Shown here: positions 43,942 through 53,236 of the stretch, piece by piece
Numbering within the stretch: position 1 is the first letter of the stretch
Layout: every line of letters begins with the position of its first letter
NCBI RefSeq assembly: GCF_003002825.1
Contig: NZ_PVTE01000015.1
Location: 92,019 to 156,018, forward strand
DNA: 64,000 nt
DNA from: Spirosoma oryzae
GTDB taxonomy: Bacteria; Bacteroidota; Bacteroidia; Cytophagales; Spirosomataceae
Reading direction: 5' to 3'
Translations under genes and position numbers: made by a program
Notes under the pieces: generated by a model
Databases searched by the model: none
Told to the model about the DNA's origin: nothing
Seen by the model: the letters and a program-made list of their open reading frames with translations, nothing else

Positions 43942-44392
43942 TGGATTGGTTGTCTCGCTGGTTAGCCTCGTAGAGTTGATCCAGCAGGTTATACAAAACG
44001 TGATTAATTGTTACATCCTTCTTGAAGGAGACTTCCCGCAACAAGCGGTGATGTTTAGCCGAGATACGAACCTGTTTAGGATAACCCTCGTCCTTGGGCG
44101 GCTGAGCCTGAATCAGTTCATCGATCGTAAACCCGTTGTTAGCCCGTTTGCTGCGGGCTGCTTTTGGCTGAGGGGCGCTGTCAACGACAGCCAAAGGCGT
44201 CTGCTCTGGGGTGGCTATCGTTTCTGCAGGTTGCTGTTCTTCATCGGCTTCCGATACCATTGCCGGTTTCTCTTCCTCCTTTGGCTTTGGTGGTGGTGGC
44301 TGTGGGATCATGCTACTGCTGAACTTGGACGCTTTGGCCACATTGGTTTCGCGGGCCATATCTGAAAGCTTCTTACCTGGTGTCTGATTCAT
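43934..44392 (-). CDS. RHH-type/DUF3408-like DNA-binding protein
   Basis: A 152-residue protein with a Pro/Lys/Glu-rich N-terminal region (MIPQPPPPKPKEEEKPAM). The C-terminal 50 residues read KQVRISAKHHRLLREVSFKK, then VTINHVLYNLLDQLYEAN, a beta strand plus two helices as in ribbon-helix-helix proteins. It is encoded directly after ParA (1-bp gap), where CTnDOT elements encode TraB (DUF3408) and plasmids encode ParB-like centromere binders. It may be the ParA partner that binds the repeats at 45150-45460 (inference). Confidence 0.6.
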   Translation of the reverse strand: MNQTPGKKLSDMARETNVAKASKFSSSMIPQPPPPKPKEEEKPAMVSEADEEQQPAETIATPEQTPLAVVDSAPQPKAARSKRANNGFTIDELIQAQPPKDEGYPKQVRISAKHHRLLREVSFKKDVTINHVLYNLLDQLYEANQRDNQSNA

Positions 44393-44393
44393 A

Positions 44394-45149
44394 CTAGCTG
44401 TTGATTGAGAGTAGTTGTTCGATTTCGGTAAACAGGTCTTTCAGTCCACTATTGCGCAAGTAATTGATAGGCATTGGAAACAGCGTCGATGTGTTACCCG
44501 AGTCCTGATAGGAGTCACGTTGTGGGATACGGCTTTTCAAACACTGGAATCCGTATTGATTCAACCGCTCTTCGAGCTGATCAGCAATCAGTGCATCTCG
44601 GGAAGGCTTGTAGCGATTCCAGATAACCCGGCAGCGATCGGCCGGTAGTAGACCAATCTGATTGATCGACGTCAGGTAGCTGAAGCCCGTCGTTACGGCG
44701 TACTGAGAGGTATCCATTGGAACGACCAGATAGTCCAGTTTACCAATGGCGATCTCATAGCCATCAACGTCAATACTACCGGGCATGTCGATCAGGACCA
44801 GTTGGGTATCATCGGCCAGCGACTTCAGCAGTTCGGGTACATTAGCCGGCGTTCCCGATAGGATCTGATAAGGCTCTACGTTCTGCTCGTCAAAGCGGGC
44901 GCTCATTTCCTCATCCGCTTCAATCAGATCGACTTCCCGAAGCCGCTGATTGTATACCGACAGCTGCGAACCGTCAACGTCGAGGATAGCAACCTTTATG
45001 CCCCGTTTGTAGTGGAGCCAGGAAGCAACGATAACAGAAAGCGTTGTTTTCCCCATTCCACCCTTTTGGGTCGCGAAAGCAATAACTGCGGGGGAGCCGA
45101 GTGCGGCAGCAGGAGCCCCAGTTGAGGGCTGCGTTTCAGAGGTGACCAT
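44394..45149 (-). CDS. ParA-family partition ATPase
   Basis: A 251-residue P-loop protein with the deviant Walker A motif FATQKGGMGKTTLSVIVASW, switch I-like DVDGSQLS and Walker B LVLIDMPGSID. It lacks an N-terminal DNA-binding domain, so it is of the small ParA/TraA kind. Together with the RHH gene it is likely to act in plasmid partition or transfer. The upstream gap holds many inverted repeats that may be its centromere and operator. Confidence 0.88.
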   Translation of the reverse strand: MVTSETQPSTGAPAAALGSPAVIAFATQKGGMGKTTLSVIVASWLHYKRGIKVAILDVDGSQLSVYNQRLREVDLIEADEEMSARFDEQNVEPYQILSGTPANVPELLKSLADDTQLVLIDMPGSIDVDGYEIAIGKLDYLVVPMDTSQYAVTTGFSYLTSINQIGLLPADRCRVIWNRYKPSRDALIADQLEERLNQYGFQCLKSRIPQRDSYQDSGNTSTLFPMPINYLRNSGLKDLFTEIEQLLSINS

Positions 45150-45154
45150 AAGTG

Positions 45155-45169
45155 CTATGTTTTAATTAC
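45155..45169 (-). promoter_or_regulatory. shared 15-base leader element (copy at parA)
   Basis: The 15-mer GTAATTAAAACATAG on the minus strand, just upstream of the parA ATG (45149). The identical 15-mer occurs in plus-strand leaders at 53969, 57746 and 57905. It is preceded here by a TTCTTTGA -7-like sequence, so it would form the very start of the transcript. Confidence 0.6.
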
Positions 45170-45185
45170 GGGATCAAAGAAAATG

Positions 45186-45457
45186 ACTTGTCAATTAACT
45201 GACAAGTTAACTTCAAAAAAAAATGATCAATTGATTAATTGATTAGTCATTAAGTCATTTTGTCAACTTAATGACAAAGTTACTTAATGACTTGTTATTA
45301 AGTCGTTAAGTCAAGAAATCATTTCGTTGACTTAACGACAAACACACCTCGTCATTTTAATGACTAAATGACTTGTCATTTTGCTGACTTGTCAACAGCC
45401 GCACAGTGGGTACCGAAGCCCCCGCGTGTCATTAAATCATTTTGCTGACTTGTCAAC
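45186..45457. repeat. cluster of TGAC-centred inverted and direct repeats (parS/oriT candidate)
   Basis: Perfect inverted repeats are ACTTGTCA/TGACAAGT (45186-45207), GTCATTAAGT/ACTTAATGAC (45246-45275) and GTCGTTAAGTCA/TGACTTAACGAC (45302-45339). A 21-bp direct repeat starting TCATTTTGCTGACTTGTC occurs at 45376-45396 and 45437-45457. Many more TGAC/GTCA half-sites fill the gaps. Lying between parA and mobC, this suits binding by a ParB-like RHH protein and/or the relaxosome. Which role applies is not decidable from sequence. Confidence 0.7.
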
Positions 45458-45614
45458 TAAATGACAGCCCTCTCTACACGAAGCCCCCACACCGAAAGGG
45501 GGGCCGTTCGAAGTTAGCAAGATGTGTTTTTGTCATACAAAAACCTGTTCGATACCCCTGGTATGCTCACATGACTAGCCTCCGAAGTCGGCTAGTTTAA
45601 ACTCAATCAACCCA
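45458..45614. other. mob upstream region with hairpin
   Basis: This contains GCCCCC...GGGGGGC (about 45482-45506) and the hairpin ACTAGCC (45574-45580) with GGCTAGT (45590-45596), 18 bp before the mobC start. A stem-loop beside the mobilization genes is a typical feature of oriT, but no nick sequence was recognised. Confidence 0.4.
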
Positions 45615-46043
45615 ATGGAAAACACACGCAATACTGGGGGGCGGCCTGAACTACCCCCCGATCAACAAAGTACAAAACGCATCAACGTACGATTGACTCA
45701 GGAGGAATACGAAGCCTTTGTGCAACGGCGAGAAACGGTTCAATCGAAGGATATGTCAGACTTCATTCGGTGCGTAATTCTGGACAGACCACTGCCGGTA
45801 AAGGAAGCGATTACCACCTATCAATCCAGTGTATTATCACAGCTAGCCGAGATTCGGGACGATGTTCTACGTATCGGCGTGAACGTAAATCAGTCGGTCA
45901 AACGCATCAATAGTATGACTGATTACCGCGATTTACAACGCGAAACGGCTAACTTATCAGGTCAGGTTGAGCGCTTAAATAGTCAGCTGACAACCCTGAT
46001 AAAACACCTCGCTACCCCTACCGATGGTCGCGCGGATCAGTAG
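45615..46043 (+). CDS. MobC-like relaxosome protein (RHH)
   Basis: A 142-residue protein with KRINVRLTQEEYEAFVQRRE as a ribbon-helix-helix start, then DMSDFIRCVILDRPLP. A coiled-coil C-terminus reads VLRIGVNVNQSVKRINSMTD and LSGQVERLNSQLTTLIKHL. The GVNVNQ motif is typical of MobC-type mobilization proteins that open oriT for the relaxase. It overlaps the relaxase gene by 20 bp. Confidence 0.85.
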   Translation: MENTRNTGGRPELPPDQQSTKRINVRLTQEEYEAFVQRRETVQSKDMSDFIRCVILDRPLPVKEAITTYQSSVLSQLAEIRDDVLRIGVNVNQSVKRINSMTDYRDLQRETANLSGQVERLNSQLTTLIKHLATPTDGRADQ

Positions 46044-47322
46044 CGGAGCCAGCCCTTCAGGGGCGGCCCGCTACAATGAGAACAAGGTTGAGAAAGGGGA
46101 AGCAGAGCGATTAGCCGTGCGCAATTTCAAGGGTGTGGTCCAACCGGTGGGGGAGATGACCTACGCAGTCGTTGCGGGTAAACTCGAAGACCAGGCCGGG
46201 CTAAATCAACGCATTGGCAAACCTACCTTTCACGCAAGCCTTTCACTGGCACCAGGTGAAAAGCCGTCCTCTGCTGAGTTGCTGGCAATGGCCGATCAGT
46301 ACATGCAGGGGATGGGATATGGCCGGCAACCCTACGTTGTTTACCAGCACCACGACACCGACCACACGCACGTTCATATCGTTTCGGTGCGCGTCGACGA
46401 CAAAGGCAAAAAGGTACCGGACAATCATGAACGGGAGCGTAGCAACAAGCTACGGCAACAGATAGAACAAGACTTCGGGTTACAGGCTGCTCAACGGACG
46501 GCCGTCAAGAAAGAACGTGTCGAACTCGTACCCCTACAGTACGGACAGGGAGATCTGAAGCGTGAGCTTTCTGATGTCGTTCAGGGTGTATTGCGCGGCT
46601 TTCAATTCAGCAGCATGGCCCAGTACAATCAGCTGCTGGGCATATACAATGTGAAGGCTATCGAAGTCCCGCAGCCAGGCAAAGCGCCCGGACTAGTTTA
46701 CTCGCTGCTTGATAGCCAGAAGAACACGGTCGGTACCCCCTTTGCTGCCAGCACCCTTCCTTATCAACCTACGCTGTCCACCGTAACACGGCGCGCAGAC
46801 GCGGGGAAGAAGATCAAAGGCGACCGGGTGAAAGGTGTACGTAAAGTAGCGTACACAGCCCTCACCGGTAGCGCGAACTGGACAGACTTTCAGGTAAAGC
46901 TTTCTGCAGTCGGCATTGAGACGCTACCCCACCGGGGAGCCGACGGCAACCTGTTCGGCATCAGCTATGTCGACGTGCGCAGTAAGGCAATCTACGGCGG
47001 CAGTGAACTGGGCAAAGCTTATACGGCCGGATCGCTCAAAAACACCTTCGGACCCGATTACACGTACCCTATCGACCGGCCCCTCGACGCAGGGAAGACA
47101 GCATCCATCGAACACAAACAGCAACAGAGTAAACAGCTGGTCGACAAGCCAGCGCAGGACCAATCAGTGAAACAACGCGAATCGCAGGACCAAAACCAAT
47201 CGCCTATGCACAACCAAGACATGATCCGCCAATTTCTTAACGCTCTGGCAGGGCCCGAGGAGAATGATAACGAACACGAACTCAAATCCATGTTAAAACG
47301 CGCCCGGCAGCGCAATCGTTGA
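46024..47322 (+). CDS. relaxase/mobilization nuclease (MobB-like, MOBP-type fold)
   Basis: A 432-residue protein. The N-terminus ARISSGASPSGAARYNENKV resembles Bacteroidota relaxases with an early Tyr. The metal-binding histidine motif is YQHHDTDHTHVHIVSVRVDD (about residues 111-130). The nuclease domain ends near 300, followed by a Gln/Lys-rich tail. It would nick oriT and lead the strand into the recipient. The frame overlaps mobC and the coupling-protein start follows by 2 bp. Confidence 0.92.
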   Translation: MVARISSGASPSGAARYNENKVEKGEAERLAVRNFKGVVQPVGEMTYAVVAGKLEDQAGLNQRIGKPTFHASLSLAPGEKPSSAELLAMADQYMQGMGYGRQPYVVYQHHDTDHTHVHIVSVRVDDKGKKVPDNHERERSNKLRQQIEQDFGLQAAQRTAVKKERVELVPLQYGQGDLKRELSDVVQGVLRGFQFSSMAQYNQLLGIYNVKAIEVPQPGKAPGLVYSLLDSQKNTVGTPFAASTLPYQPTLSTVTRRADAGKKIKGDRVKGVRKVAYTALTGSANWTDFQVKLSAVGIETLPHRGADGNLFGISYVDVRSKAIYGGSELGKAYTAGSLKNTFGPDYTYPIDRPLDAGKTASIEHKQQQSKQLVDKPAQDQSVKQRESQDQNQSPMHNQDMIRQFLNALAGPEENDNEHELKSMLKRARQRNR

Positions 47323-47324
47323 CC

Positions 47325-49328
47325 ATGAAAGACGAACGTAAGAACCTTATTCACAATACCGAAATATTCCTCTTCGCAGGAATGGGCCTGTTGGGGCTAC
47401 ACTTCTATGTCGAACTGGAAAGCTTCTTTGCGGGTTTCGGCTGGTCAAATCCAGTTGTTGTCGAGAAGTTGGGTAAGCTGGTCAATCCCCCCAAGTTTGC
47501 GAATAGTCACTGGTTGTTGAAGGCCAGTGGAGGGGCCTGTTTCGTGCTGTTTAGTTTGGGCAGCCATTCAATCAAGTCAATCAAGATTACCTGGCGTAGC
47601 GTCTTTATCGCACTTGCGCTAGGTTTACTGTTCTTCATGGGTACGCTACCCATGCTAACCAGTCAGCGCCTGCTCGATGCCGTCGGTATCACTCCGCTCA
47701 GTGTTGCCTACATCGCTTTGTCTGTGGTGGGGCTACTATACCTTATCAAAGGCGTACAGGGCGCAAAGCGGGTATTGGACTTCCAGATAGGCAGCGATAG
47801 CTTCAACGAGGAGAACGAAAGTTTTCCGCAGCAGGAGCGCCTTATTGAGAACGATTACTCGATCAACATCCCGATAGAATTCACTTACAAGCGAAAAAAA
47901 CGGTTCGGCTGGATCAATCTGACCAACCCCTTCCGTGCGCTGCTTGTGATGGGCATTCCCGGTTCCGGTAAGACGTTCGGCATTATTTACTATGTCATTC
48001 GCCAACACATCAAGAAGGGGTGCACAATGTATATCTATGACTGGAAGTTTCCGGATCTATCGCTTGTGGCCTTAAACGCAATGAAACGGCACTACAAAAA
48101 GCTGCCAGAGGGAACGCGCTTCTACTGCATCAACTTTGACGATCCGAGCCGGTCACACCGATGCAATCCGATTGCCCCGGTATACATCCAGACTATTGAC
48201 GATGCCTACGAGACGGCCAAGTTAATGATGTACAACCTCAACCGGAAATGGATAGGCACGGAGGGTGATATATGGGCAGACTCCGCCATCAACTACGCAA
48301 CGGCTATTCTCTGGTATTTGCGGTGTTACGACAAAGGCCAATACTGCACCTTTCCGCACCTAGTCGAAATGATGACCGTGGACTACAGGAAGATTTTCCC
48401 GATTTTGATGGAGCGGGAAGACCTGGAAGCCTATATGGTGCTGTTCGTGTCTGCTTACGAAGGGGGGGCGATGGAACAGCTGGAGGGACAGATGGGATCG
48501 GCCCGTAGTGGTATAGCCAAGTTATCAAGCCCCGGTGTGTATTGGGCCATGAGTGGCAATGATTTTACGCTCGATATCAACAACGAGAAGGCACCCAAGA
48601 TTTTGGTCGTCGGCAACAATAGCAAAAAGAAAAACATGTACTCGGCGGCCCTAAGTCTGTACAACGCGCGGGTACTCAATCAGATCAACGTACCAGGCCA
48701 GAAGCCCTCATCCGTCGTCATCGATGAGTTGCCCACAATCTACTTTCAGGGACTTGACACGCTGATAGCCACCGGACGCAGTAACAAGATCGCCGTAACG
48801 ATTGCCATGCAGGACTTCGCGCAGCTTGAGAAAGACTATGGCAAGACGGAAGCGGAAGTAATACGAAACACCGTCGGCACGGTTATCTCCGGCGCCGTGA
48901 AGGGCACAACAGCCAAAGCGGTTGAGGAACTACTGGGTAAGAACGTTCAGCGTAAGCAAAGCATCAATATTCAATCGGAGGATACGACGCACAGCATCTC
49001 GACCGATCTACAGCCAATGATGCCGGCAGCGAAAGTTGCACGGATGGGCACCGGGACTGTGGCGGGCGTGGTAGCGGGTGGTTATGGGGAGGAAAGCGAG
49101 TACAAAGCGTTCCATGGTAAAGTGATTGTCGACGAGGACGAGTTTAAGGCTGAGCAGAAGATTAAGGAACTCCCTGAATTTTCTATTTTTGCTAAGGACA
49201 AAGGCTCCATCGCCGATCAGGTTGCTGCTAACTACTCGCTTATCAAGAAGGAAGTTAAGGACTTGGTAGAACAGGAATTCGGACGGCTTGGGGGAAACCA
49301 TTCATCTACAAAAAAGCGTAAACCATGA
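47325..49328 (+). CDS. VirD4/TraG-type coupling ATPase (T4CP)
   Basis: From ATG 47325 the protein has 667 residues. Three to four N-terminal membrane helices (up to about residue 145) precede the ATPase domain with Walker A LVMGIPGSGKTFGIIYYVIR and Walker B SVVIDELPTIYF. The motif VTIAMQDFAQLEKDYGKTEA is typical of Bacteroidota mobilization coupling proteins. It links the relaxosome to the Tra channel. The TTG at 47319 is a weaker start. It is encoded between the relaxase and the XRE gene. Confidence 0.9.
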   Translation: MKDERKNLIHNTEIFLFAGMGLLGLHFYVELESFFAGFGWSNPVVVEKLGKLVNPPKFANSHWLLKASGGACFVLFSLGSHSIKSIKITWRSVFIALALGLLFFMGTLPMLTSQRLLDAVGITPLSVAYIALSVVGLLYLIKGVQGAKRVLDFQIGSDSFNEENESFPQQERLIENDYSINIPIEFTYKRKKRFGWINLTNPFRALLVMGIPGSGKTFGIIYYVIRQHIKKGCTMYIYDWKFPDLSLVALNAMKRHYKKLPEGTRFYCINFDDPSRSHRCNPIAPVYIQTIDDAYETAKLMMYNLNRKWIGTEGDIWADSAINYATAILWYLRCYDKGQYCTFPHLVEMMTVDYRKIFPILMEREDLEAYMVLFVSAYEGGAMEQLEGQMGSARSGIAKLSSPGVYWAMSGNDFTLDINNEKAPKILVVGNNSKKKNMYSAALSLYNARVLNQINVPGQKPSSVVIDELPTIYFQGLDTLIATGRSNKIAVTIAMQDFAQLEKDYGKTEAEVIRNTVGTVISGAVKGTTAKAVEELLGKNVQRKQSINIQSEDTTHSISTDLQPMMPAAKVARMGTGTVAGVVAGGYGEESEYKAFHGKVIVDEDEFKAEQKIKELPEFSIFAKDKGSIADQVAANYSLIKKEVKDLVEQEFGRLGGNHSSTKKRKP

Positions 49329-49765
49329 TGAGCGAAGACGGTACCAAGACAGCCACTATCGTAAGTGACCGGCTGGCCCAGTTACGGAAGAACTTAGGAG
49401 ATCGGCTTGGTCGTCCGCTAACGATTCAGGGTCTTGCCGATCGGAGTGGCGTCAAAACGAATGCGATACAACGGCTGGAAGATGGGCTTAAAGGAAACTT
49501 TGAAGCCCTACTTACAATCCTACTCTACTACCGGGGGCAGGGCTATAGCCTGGACTGGATTTTGGTCCCCGACAATCGGGACATACCCATGATGATGACT
49601 CCGGGAGAGGATCTGCTGAAAGTCAACAACGCAATCCTGGACATGAGCAGAATGCTGAATGAGAGCTATCGATCAATCAGTCAGCACTTACGCGCTATTG
49701 GGCTGGAAAGCGTCAGTGCTTCTGTGGTACCGGACGAGGTTGTTGAACCAGCCGGGGTGTTGTAA
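49325..49765 (+). CDS. XRE-like helix-turn-helix regulator
   Basis: A 146-residue protein. Residues about 30-75 fit an HTH_3 domain: LTIQGLADRSGVKTNAIQRL, then EDGLKGNFEALLTILLYYRG. The C-terminal part is helical (ILDMSRMLNESYRSISQHL) and may dimerise. It overlaps the coupling-protein stop by 4 bp (ATGA), so it is co-expressed with the mobilization genes and may regulate them. Its 3' end overlaps the convergent M23 gene by 53 bp. Confidence 0.75.
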   Translation: MMSEDGTKTATIVSDRLAQLRKNLGDRLGRPLTIQGLADRSGVKTNAIQRLEDGLKGNFEALLTILLYYRGQGYSLDWILVPDNRDIPMMMTPGEDLLKVNNAILDMSRMLNESYRSISQHLRAIGLESVSASVVPDEVVEPAGVL

Positions 49766-50420
49766 CACTATCGGCAAGCCATACGGAAGCCTTTTTGCGC
49801 AGTAAGAAACAGAATTGAAACGGGTCTATAACGGACCCGTTTTTCTTTATGGTATAGTGCAGATGGGGGCCTGTAGCCGCTCCTGTCTGACCAACCCGAC
49901 CGATTCCCTCCCCGCAGCGCACGGATTGCCCTACACGCACACAATAGCCGCTCAGGTGTCCGTATACCGTCTCGAAGCCGAACGCGTGTTGTAGCCGCAC
50001 GAAAGCGCCTAATTCGGCATTGTATCCCACTTGCTTTACGATCCCCGCAGCCGTGGCCTTTATGGCCTGACCTGTGGTTGCCTTAACGTCCAGACCAGTA
50101 TGAAGCCGTACCCGTCCATAGATCGGATGTTTTCGTAGTCCAAAGGGAGAAGTAACCCGGAATCGTTCGAGTGGCAGGTCCACCGGCAACACGCAGGGGA
50201 TTAGTGGGAGGTAGTCAGGCGTCAATGCAATAGCCTTCACGACCTGCTCAATCTGAGCATAGGACAAAGCCCGATGCATCAGGGCCAACTCAACAGTGTC
50301 AAGCTCAACGGTTGCGGAGTCGACGGCCAATGTATCCCTCGTTTGCGCGATTGCAGACGTCAGGGTGGAAGACAAGAGACCAACCCCCACAACAACCGTT
50401 AGCACGACTTTTGAGTACAT
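49713..50420 (-). CDS. M23-family metallopeptidase (LytM domain)
   Basis: A 235-residue secreted protein (VVLTVVVGVGLLSSTLTSAIAQ). The LytM domain spans about residues 85-200 with zinc ligands in RVTSPFGLRKHPIYGRVRLH (HPIYG...RLHTGLD) and GPHLHYTIKK. It hydrolyses peptidoglycan cross-links. Next to transfer genes it probably opens the cell wall for the mating channel, a role filled by lysozyme-like proteins in other conjugative systems. Its C-terminal tail (PRLVQQPRPVPQKH) overlaps the XRE gene. Confidence 0.88.
   Translation of the reverse strand: MYSKVVLTVVVGVGLLSSTLTSAIAQTRDTLAVDSATVELDTVELALMHRALSYAQIEQVVKAIALTPDYLPLIPCVLPVDLPLERFRVTSPFGLRKHPIYGRVRLHTGLDVKATTGQAIKATAAGIVKQVGYNAELGAFVRLQHAFGFETVYGHLSGYCVRVGQSVRCGEGIGRVGQTGAATGPHLHYTIKKNGSVIDPFQFCFLLRKKASVWLADSVTTPRLVQQPRPVPQKH
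49820..49846 (+). terminator. terminator hairpin inside the convergent M23 gene
   Basis: ACGGGTC (49820-49826) and GACCCGT (49834-49840) form a stem followed by TTTTCT on the plus strand, as expected to end the mob-XRE transcript. The same DNA encodes the C-terminal part of the minus-strand M23 peptidase. Confidence 0.65.
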
Positions 50421-50526
50421 ATTTAAAATCTAAATATAAATCTCTATAAAGATTCGGATTTTAAATTAAAAACTTAAATTTAATCAGATATAGTGTTGAT
50501 TATCACCTCAACTTTTCACGTAAGCC

Positions 50527-51450
50527 ATGGAAACCGCTACGAATTACGCTCGTCAACAAGCTGACGGCCTCGACAACATTGCGCCAACTACCTTGCAGGG
50601 TCAACAGGCATGGCAGTATGCCCAGTCTGACAACTTCCTCAGCCCCGAAGAAGCAGCGGCCGTTATGCGTCAGCAGCTGGAGCCTTACCGGGATCAGATC
50701 ACGGCAAAGCTTACTCAGATCGGCTACGCACCGGACAACCTGGCAAAGCATCCCCAGATCGAACAGGCGCTTTACAGTGGCCAGCAAACCGAATCATTAG
50801 GCATTCTGGTTGGGTCAGAACTCGAACTGCGCGGTCGACTACGCATTGTCATGACAGAGCAGGGCCCAGATTTTCGATTCACACCGACTCAGCCGGCGCT
50901 AACCATACCCGACAGCGTTAGTGGCGTACGACTCAGCAAAAATGAGCAGCAACAGCTACGGGAGGAGGGTGCGCTTGAACGTCCGGTACTGCTACCCGAG
51001 AATGGCACACTGGTTCCAACTTTCCTTCGGATAGATCCGCAGACGCAGACGCTCGAACTGTGGCGAGTGCAGCCCGAGCAGCTGCCTACCAAGTTGCTGG
51101 GCGTCGATTTGACAAGAGATCAGCAATTGCAGCTTGTCAGTGGCCATGCTATTCACCTGATGGGCTTGCGGGACAGCCAGAACGAGCCGTTTAATGCGAT
51201 GGTGAGTCTGTCACCGGCCAAACAGTCCATTCAGCTAAGTGACTTTAGCCGTCAGAACGTAGCTTTGAAGGCAGACACTCCTTTTCAGCAGCAGTTAGCC
51301 CTCAACAACGAGGGGGCGAAAACCGATCAGACGCGCGGGCAGGAAATCAGAACAGGCCAAAGCGTAGTTACCAATGCACAGAAGGAGACGGTCGAAAAGC
51401 AACCAGATGAACAGCAGGCCCAATCCGTTGGGAAACGGATGAGCCGCTAA
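50527..51450 (+). CDS. DUF3945/DUF4099-like protein
   Basis: A 307-residue soluble protein rich in Gln. The blocks SGVRLSKNEQQQLREEGALE, VLLPENGTLVPTFLRIDPQT and GVDLTRDQQLQLVSGHAIHL resemble the repeated units of DUF3945, found on Bacteroidota mobile elements next to primase-like genes. The C-terminus is disordered (QKETVEKQPDEQQAQ). It starts the plus-strand leading-region operon and lies 19 bp before the toprim gene. The role is unknown; DNA metabolism after transfer is inferred. Confidence 0.7.
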   Translation: METATNYARQQADGLDNIAPTTLQGQQAWQYAQSDNFLSPEEAAAVMRQQLEPYRDQITAKLTQIGYAPDNLAKHPQIEQALYSGQQTESLGILVGSELELRGRLRIVMTEQGPDFRFTPTQPALTIPDSVSGVRLSKNEQQQLREEGALERPVLLPENGTLVPTFLRIDPQTQTLELWRVQPEQLPTKLLGVDLTRDQQLQLVSGHAIHLMGLRDSQNEPFNAMVSLSPAKQSIQLSDFSRQNVALKADTPFQQQLALNNEGAKTDQTRGQEIRTGQSVVTNAQKETVEKQPDEQQAQSVGKRMSR

Positions 51451-51469
51451 TCCCCGATTATTACTCGCC

Positions 51470-53236
51470 ATGACAAAATTTGATGAACTGAAGGAGCGGT
51501 TTCCAAATCTCATACCGGTTCAAGAGCTACGATCCAACGTATCAATTGTCGAGTTGGCAGTTCAATACGGGTATGAACTCCAACGGCATAAAGGCCAGAG
51601 TAGGCCCGTACTGGAGCACAGCGCCTACAACGATACGATTATCATAAAGAACCCAAAGGACCCCGCACAGCAGGTTTATCAGCGTGCGGGCGACTTTGCG
51701 GATTCGGGAACGATCATTGATTTCATTCGTAACCGGTTGTCGACAGTGTTTGTCATGTTCAACCGGCCCGGCGACAATGAATTCAAGAACATCACCAGCG
51801 TGCTCTATGACTACCTGCGGGTTGATCCCAACATGGTGGCCAAAAACAGGGCTGTAACGGCCGCTCTTGCTGACACCGGTACCAAACAGCAGTTTGCCAA
51901 AGAACTCTTTGATTTAAGGCCCCTGGCCCCTGACAACTACCTTACCAAGCGAAACATCGCGCCGGAAACAATCGCCCGACCCGAATTCGCCAATAAGGTG
52001 GTTGCCCAGGTGGCTTACCTCAACCCAGCTACTGGTCATACCGATGACTACCTGACGGCAAAAGAACACCCGGAGCGTAACTATCTGAAGTTTACCAATG
52101 TCGCATTCCCGTATTACAATGGGCTGTCCCCAGAAGTTACAGGGCTTGAGCTACGGAACGAGAAGCTCAAGCTTCACGCGCCGGGCAGCGATCGTTACAG
52201 CAGCGTCTTCGTCTCCAATGCACCAACCAAAGCGCAGCACTTCGTCGTTATGGAAAGCGCCATTGATGCCCTGTCGCATCAACAGCTACGGGCCATACGG
52301 GGAGACAATGCGTTTGACTCGGTTTACTTCTCAATCGGTGGCCAGCTCACCAACCAGCAGGTCAATACGGTTACTCGCTACATCGGGTCGTTTCCGAAGG
52401 CTGAGAACTATTCGATCAATCTGTCTTTTGACAATGACACCAAGGGGCACCGCTACGACCTGCAATTCGTGCAGCAACTGGTAGCGGCCAAATTCCCCAT
52501 GAGTCCAACGGTAGGCAACTCCCACCGCATCAGTTACGTTTTGCCCGAAGATCAAGCGTACCGACCGATCCGGGACGAACTGCTGAGTAAGGCCGAGTAC
52601 TTCAACCAGAACGTTCGCGCGCAGATCGGCCGTACCGATGGCGACGCATTAGGGCAGAAGGAGCTACAGAGTCAGCAGATATTCATCGGCTTCAACGCAG
52701 GTCAGACAACAATCAATATTCCGGAGTCGTGTGCTGCCTTATTGATGGTGACCCGTTCGCTGCTGGAGCTTACCGGACTTGACGAGCGCATTAAAATCAG
52801 CAAATCGGTCGGAAAGGATTACAACGAAGACCTGACAAGGGAGATCCAGCAAACAGGTAAGTACCGCTATTCGATCACCGATGAGACGGGGCAGACGCTT
52901 TATGACGGTAATTCAGCTAATACGCTGTCTCGCCAGATGAATCACCTTAAACATCAGGCTGAATCAGAAGGTAGTACCAAATCTTATACGGTTAACGAAC
53001 GTCAACCGTTTGGATTCACCAAACCCCAGGTCGAACTATCAATTGAAGCTGGCAAGGTCATTAAGGCAACGCAGAAGCCTGAGTTTCACCAGCAGGTTCT
53101 TAACGAAAGGAAAGAGCAGAAGAGCGTTACCACCGCATTACCCGAAAAGATTGCCCTCAACCCAGAAGATAAGCCGCAGGTCGGCAAAGTACCACAACCA
53201 GGGGATGATAACTCCCTAAAACCCAAACGAAGATGA
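51470..53236 (+). CDS. toprim-domain protein (plasmid primase-like)
   Basis: A 588-residue protein. The N-terminal 110 residues (LRSNVSIVELAVQYGYELQR) are like the CHC2-type region of mobile-element primases, without a clear zinc motif. The toprim part spans about residues 255-345: the Glu of HFVVMESAIDALSHQQLRA and the DxD of LSFDNDTKGHRYDLQF. The last 150 residues are unrecognised. It would prime the incoming single strand in the recipient (inference from family). The stop overlaps the next start by 4 bp. Confidence 0.8.
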   Translation: MTKFDELKERFPNLIPVQELRSNVSIVELAVQYGYELQRHKGQSRPVLEHSAYNDTIIIKNPKDPAQQVYQRAGDFADSGTIIDFIRNRLSTVFVMFNRPGDNEFKNITSVLYDYLRVDPNMVAKNRAVTAALADTGTKQQFAKELFDLRPLAPDNYLTKRNIAPETIARPEFANKVVAQVAYLNPATGHTDDYLTAKEHPERNYLKFTNVAFPYYNGLSPEVTGLELRNEKLKLHAPGSDRYSSVFVSNAPTKAQHFVVMESAIDALSHQQLRAIRGDNAFDSVYFSIGGQLTNQQVNTVTRYIGSFPKAENYSINLSFDNDTKGHRYDLQFVQQLVAAKFPMSPTVGNSHRISYVLPEDQAYRPIRDELLSKAEYFNQNVRAQIGRTDGDALGQKELQSQQIFIGFNAGQTTINIPESCAALLMVTRSLLELTGLDERIKISKSVGKDYNEDLTREIQQTGKYRYSITDETGQTLYDGNSANTLSRQMNHLKHQAESEGSTKSYTVNERQPFGFTKPQVELSIEAGKVIKATQKPEFHQQVLNERKEQKSVTTALPEKIALNPEDKPQVGKVPQPGDDNSLKPKRR

